This document shows, one piece after another, positions 60,201 to 64,000 of a stretch of DNA of 64,000 nucleotides. Both the position numbers and the translations under genes were made by a program. Each line of letters begins with the position of its first letter. The stretch's first letter is position 1. Source of the DNA: Pleodorina starrii (taxonomy: Eukaryota > Chlorophyta > Chlorophyceae > Chlamydomonadales > Volvocaceae); assembly GCA_030267565.1 (NCBI GenBank), contig BRXU01000002.1, forward strand, positions 496,001-560,000, read 5' to 3'. The notes beneath the pieces were generated by a model, which saw only the letters and a program-made list of their open reading frames with translations, did not search any database and had not been told where the DNA came from.

Positions 60201-60252
60201 GTCCAGGAAGCGCGAGCCGGTGATCCTGACGGCCACCCTGGAGGAGAAGTAG
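54202..60252 (+). CDS. CLPD: Plastid Clp chaperone, ClpC/ClpD class (probably ClpD)
   Basis: Thirteen exons: 54202-54498, 54584-54781, 54962-55059, 55476-55563, 55843-55929, 56245-56552, 56796-57033, 57376-57693, 57905-58129, 58430-58852, 59016-59236, 59532-59732, 59916-60252. All phases close; 1012 residues. The transit peptide (about 1-70, Arg/Ser/Pro-rich) is followed by Clp N-repeats ([48 protein letters not shown]). AAA1: Walker A GEPGVGKT (about 284-291), Walker B ILMIDEIH. Middle: UVR-like helix ([19 protein letters not shown]). AAA2: Walker A GPTGVGKT (about 662), Walker [12 protein letters not shown], sensor 2 [10 protein letters not shown]. The protein unfolds stromal substrates for the ClpP protease. 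DDPLSDAML near the C-terminus favours ClpD over ClpC. Oddities: a Gly-rich insertion before the UVR helix, AGVF where IGF is usual, and a long Gly/Ser-rich C-terminal tail. Confidence 0.92.
56680..56768. repeat. (CCCAT)n pentanucleotide repeat in Clp intron 6
   Basis: Two blocks of CCCATC-type units (56680-56694 and about 56727-56768) in the intron between exons 56245-56552 and 56796-57033. The unit is the same as in the MsrA intron at 25260. Confidence 0.85.
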
Positions 60253-63200
60253 ATGGCTTCCTCCGTACCTTGGCCTGGATCTGGATCTGGGTCGCCTTGC
60301 TGAGATGGGGTTCCCACGTTTTAGGCCCCTTTCGGCCGGGCGCAGGAGTCAAAAGAGCTGTGCGAAAGTCGCGAGGGTGCCGCGGTGTGGCGAGGTGGCG
60401 AGACGCGCGAAAGATGAGATAAGAGGCGGTCAGGTAGGACTGGTGGAGAGGTCGCGGGCGGGCAAGACTGGCTCGGAAGCGGGGTGCGGAGAGGGTCCCT
60501 TCTCGAATCGAGGGGCCATTACGGCGGCGACGAGTTGCCACACCCGCGTGTGTGTATGTCAGTGTGTGTACACGTGCGCTGCCGAGGTGTGTTTTAGTTG
60601 TCGCGGTCGTTGGTCGTTGGTCGTTGTGCTGTTTCGCGAAGCGGCGTGTCGTGGAGTGTGTTCCTTTCGAGCAGGGCCCCCCTGCTGAGGGGCAAATGGC
60701 GGGGGGGGGAGGGCACAAGCGCTCGCTGATTAGGATTGGCGGGCGGATCGAAAAATCCCGCGGAGCTTCTAGAAGACGCACGGTCGTTAGGACTTCTGGA
60801 GAAGAGTAATCTGGAAACGCGCCAGTCGCACACATGAGCTCGGTTGCCAACGTAGGCCTGCCTTGGTTTGGCACGCCTGCTGCTGCTGCTTGAGCGTCAG
60901 GGAGGCGCCGCGTCTTTTTTTTCCTTTGCTGTTTGGTGTTTTGGTTTTGCTTCTGCGCCTCCGCGGATGCGGCTTCGTTATGGATGGAAAGTACTGGCCC
61001 CTGAGGGCGTGGGTCGGAGCCAAGCGCGTGTGGGCTCCTGCTTTTGGCTCGTTGCAACGTGCACCGTGCCGCGTAGCGCAGCATGACTTTTAGGGTTGAG
61101 GTGAGGTGAGGTGAGGTGAGGGGCTCCGCAGGACTCTCGATGGTTCAGCCGAGGGAGAGAAAAGTCGCCACTATCTTTCAACAATTTAATTCGACACCCA
61201 CCGTTGTTATCAGGGCGTGGCATTGTCCGCGGGAGGATTTAAGGTTAAGGGAAGATGTGCTTTCTGCTGTGGGGGGCAGAGCTGAGGCACCCCGGCGTGT
61301 GCAGGGTTTGCCGACAAGAGCTTTGCCCCTGTGTATGTGCTTGCTGTATAGTTTTACACATTATGTTGTGGCCATTCCGCCTCTTTCTGGCGGCGCACGG
61401 CTCTTAAATCACCCTAAAATGTTGTTTGTTGTGACGAGGCGGGGCGGCAAATGTTCGGGTCGCCGATTGCAGCCGATTGTACAGTTGTTGCACCGGACGA
61501 GCTGCATTATACGATTTGTACGGCATGTGTACCGTACGCGCATTTCCGTTGGAGCTTGTTAGTTGGCGTCGGGCCGTCAGTAGCAGGATTCACGATGCGG
61601 CGCAACCGGCTGGTTGGCTGCCTCCGGTGTGTGCATGTGGGCGTGCGCGCGTTCGCCTGTGTTCCCCGGGTTCGTGTTTGTTGGACGGAAGAGGGGCTGC
61701 TGGGGAGCGATGCTCGCGGCGGTTGGGCCGTGGGGATACACGTTCACGTCGCGCGCCCTGGCCGTGGTTTGCATCAGACGACGCTCGATGTGGCGCGATG
61801 TGGCAATGACGGCTGGGCGTCGCCCGATTGCGGGGTGCTGAAGGTTGGACTTCTGGCTGTCGTACATCACCAGCTGTCGTACAGTTCCCTCCCCTTGACG
61901 CATGCAATTCGGCCGGATTGGCTGGAATATAGCAGCGGCGAATCTCCCATTCCATTTGAATTCCGGATCCAGCATCTGATCCTCTCATGATTCGTCGCAA
62001 AGCGTCCGGAGGTGTATTCAAACTTGGCGCATCTGAGGTGGGGTGGCCAAGGGACCCGTGTGTTGCGTCCGTTGGGAGGGGGGAAGGGGCCATGTGGCGA
62101 GGGTGCTGCTCTGGCATTTCGGAGTTTTTTGGGGGTGTGACATCGTTCGGTCGGGCGGGGTACTGTGCTCCGGTGTTTCGTCGGGGGTCGGGCTTTGGGT
62201 CGTGATGCTAAGCGGCACTGTGGGTGTGTACCTGGCCGTGGGGTTGTTTTGTCGCACAAAGAGGCGGCACAGCGTGTGCGCCGGCAAGCGATCTCGCACC
62301 GTGACAGCACAGCTGGAGGCGGCTCGTGAGGCTGGTCTGCTAAGCCGGCTGTGAGGGGTATCTGATAGCGTAGGAACGGTGGTGCTCGACAGCCCTGCTG
62401 CCGCCGTTTGTACAGTTGCCTAGCCACCCCAGTCGCCCGGATACGGAAGCGAGCCCGGGGGAGGGCCCACAGGACCCGCCACTGTTCACGTGCCTGCCTG
62501 CAGAACCATGCGAAGAGAATCTTCTTGTACTTGCAAGTGGGGTTGCCCCGTCTCGTCATGCGGTGTTGTTGTCTTCATCGATTTGCTGTGCAGGTCTCGA
62601 CGCCCCGCTTTAGCATGATTGTTGTTGGTCGTTTGGGTTATGATTCTGGGTTTGTGTGTTTTGCTATTGCTGCTATCCTTGCGCGGCGACATCTGATTAG
62701 ATTGAAATCTTTTGACGTATTGTACGACGACATTTACCTGCCAGAAGTAGAGCGATCTCGGCGACCATCCGCATTTGGCGGTCGTCCGAAGGGTTGGTTT
62801 GTTACGTCTTGTTGTGTGGGTGCAGCCCTTCCCTCGGCCCCAATCTTCTCCGGGCGGGGGTGGTTGCTTGGATATCGCGTCATTCAAAGGGGCACATTTC
62901 GTTCTGCCCGCCTTGACCGCCTTTTCGTTTAGCAGGCGCTGCGGCGTGCATGAACGCGGGGACAGGAAGGGTGTGGTATAGTCGGGCACGGTGCGGTACG
63001 GCAGGCTACGGTACTGAACTGTTCTGGTATTCGGCAAGCTGGGGCCCAGGAAGGTCGCGGGTCGGGTCGGACATTCCAACCTGTAAACTCGGATGATGCC
63101 GCCTTTGCCTGTCTTGGGCAGGCAACCCTTTTACACCCCGAGATGCAGAGGTTCATGTGCACCCCCGGTGACACTCGGGTCTGCCGAACAACGCTACGCA

Positions 63201-63365
63201 CAGGAGACGCAGGGTCCCGCCCCATATCCCATAGCGCAATCGGGTCTGCGGAAATGCCACAAGCGAACAACTGGTTCCCAAGAGGCAGCATCTCGACGAC
63301 TTTAGGCTGCGGTGAGCAGGGATCGAGCACTGGCTAATCGTACCTCGGGTAAACGCGGGTTTCTT

Positions 63366-63455
63366 CGTTCACTGAAAGGAGAATGAACGTTCACTGAACC
63401 TGCACTGAACGCTCACCGTGGACGTTCAGTGAAGGTTCACCGTTCACCGTTCAGG
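63366..63455. repeat. Cluster of GTTCACTGAA direct and inverted decamers
   Basis: At least five copies or variants of GTTCACTGAA, GCACTGAACG, GTTCAGTGAA and GTTCACCG in 90 bp, in both orientations. Confidence 0.75.
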
Positions 63456-63609
63456 CCCTTGTACTGCAAAGCGAAATAACGTCCTTCTGTGCTTTTGACT
63501 TATGAATAGGAGAATAGCTGATGGGGCACATATAACGAACCGATACAAGGCCAAACAGTAATGTGAATACATTTAATGTGCGCGGGAACAGCGCTGGAGC
63601 ATTCGTGCC

Positions 63610-63631
63610 GTACTATTTTGCGAAATAGTAC
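63610..63631. repeat. 9-bp perfect inverted repeat with 4-nt loop
   Basis: GTACTATTT and AAATAGTAC flank a TGCG tetraloop; a stem-loop is possible. Confidence 0.85.
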
Positions 63632-64000
63632 GACCTACAAGCGCACCGGTCCCTCACCACGGTCGGCACTCCCGAATGAGTATCTCTGCCGGCTAGTTCT
63701 GCATAGAGTCAACATGGATCTTGACAAGGCGCTGCTGCTTCTCAACAAGCATTGGCCGGCCGTGCGTCCTCAGACAATATATTTCGTCGGGTCCGGCATA
63801 CATCTCGTTTGATGCACCTGCGACGACCTTAAAGTGGCCTGAAACTCTGGTAGTTGGGACGAGATGTACAGGGCGGGGGGTGAGTTACCTATCTGTTGTA
63901 GAAACTAGTGTAGTTTGCAGAAAAACATGTCCATTTTCTTGTAGCGCAATTCAAACACAATTCGTGCCTAGAATCAGCGCAAAGCGTTTCACCTTTCGCA

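Larger units (their letters stand above)
60253..64000. other. 3.7-kb terminal stretch without a recognised gene
   Basis: No ORF or exon chain resembles a known family. Open frames at 62043-62354 and 62408-62932 (plus) are moderately long but lack family resemblance. It includes the Clp 3' UTR. Notable elements: a repeated TTCACTGAAC/GTTCAGTGAA cluster at 63366-63455 and a hairpin at 63610-63631. Confidence 0.4.

Noticed and set aside
62408..62932. 174-codon plus-strand frame near the right end
   Set aside because: No recognisable domain, mixed composition and no supporting splice or poly(A) signals.

Overview
The window looks like nuclear DNA of a chlamydomonad (volvocine-type) green alga. 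The evidence is GC-rich genes with many short GT-AG introns, plastid transit peptides, low-complexity Ala/Gly/Gln insertions inside conserved proteins, and TGTAA words (the usual green-algal poly(A) signal) just downstream of several stop codons. I saw no operon, ribosome binding site, CRISPR array, IS element, rRNA or credible tRNA. The species cannot be named from the sequence.

All exon models were built by hand from GT/AG sites, reading-frame phase and protein-family continuity. Where every phase closes, I regard the models as strong. Coordinates 1-9962: a minus-strand gene for a lumen-targeted EF-hand protein (3' end beyond the window edge, large AGT microsatellite in intron 1), a divergent plus-strand gene for a plastid DUF3783-like protein, and a minus-strand GRF/CCHC zinc-finger protein. 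11129-17335: a secreted trypsin-fold protease and a small membrane protein, both minus. 19208-27636: a poly-Gln/Pro/Ala-rich ORF, a plastid GNAT acetyltransferase and a bacterial-type methionine sulfoxide reductase A, all minus. 29159-30657: a SWIM zinc-finger gene on plus whose reading frame appears broken. 33168-38136: a phospholipase B-like Ntn hydrolase on minus with nine closed exons.

39406-50592: a 20-exon plus-strand gene for the TPR subunit of RNA polymerase III factor TFIIIC (GTF3C3/TFC4 type, 1374 residues). 51509-52922: a small gene, probably encoding an organelle-targeted protein. 54202-60252: a 13-exon ClpC/ClpD-type plastid AAA+ chaperone of 1012 residues. The final 3.7 kb has no recognised gene.

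The genes do not form one pathway. Several products are plastid proteins (lumenal EF-hand protein, DUF3783-like protein, GNAT, MsrA, Clp chaperone), and two are hydrolases of the secretory route (S1 protease, PLB-like). I found no convincing new multi-gene system. The most interesting leads are a near-perfect 41-nt-arm hairpin in a TFIIIC intron, modular CCHC exons split at one identical site, the Tat-targeted EF-hand protein, the SWIM-domain gene, and altered motifs in the protease and the Clp chaperone.
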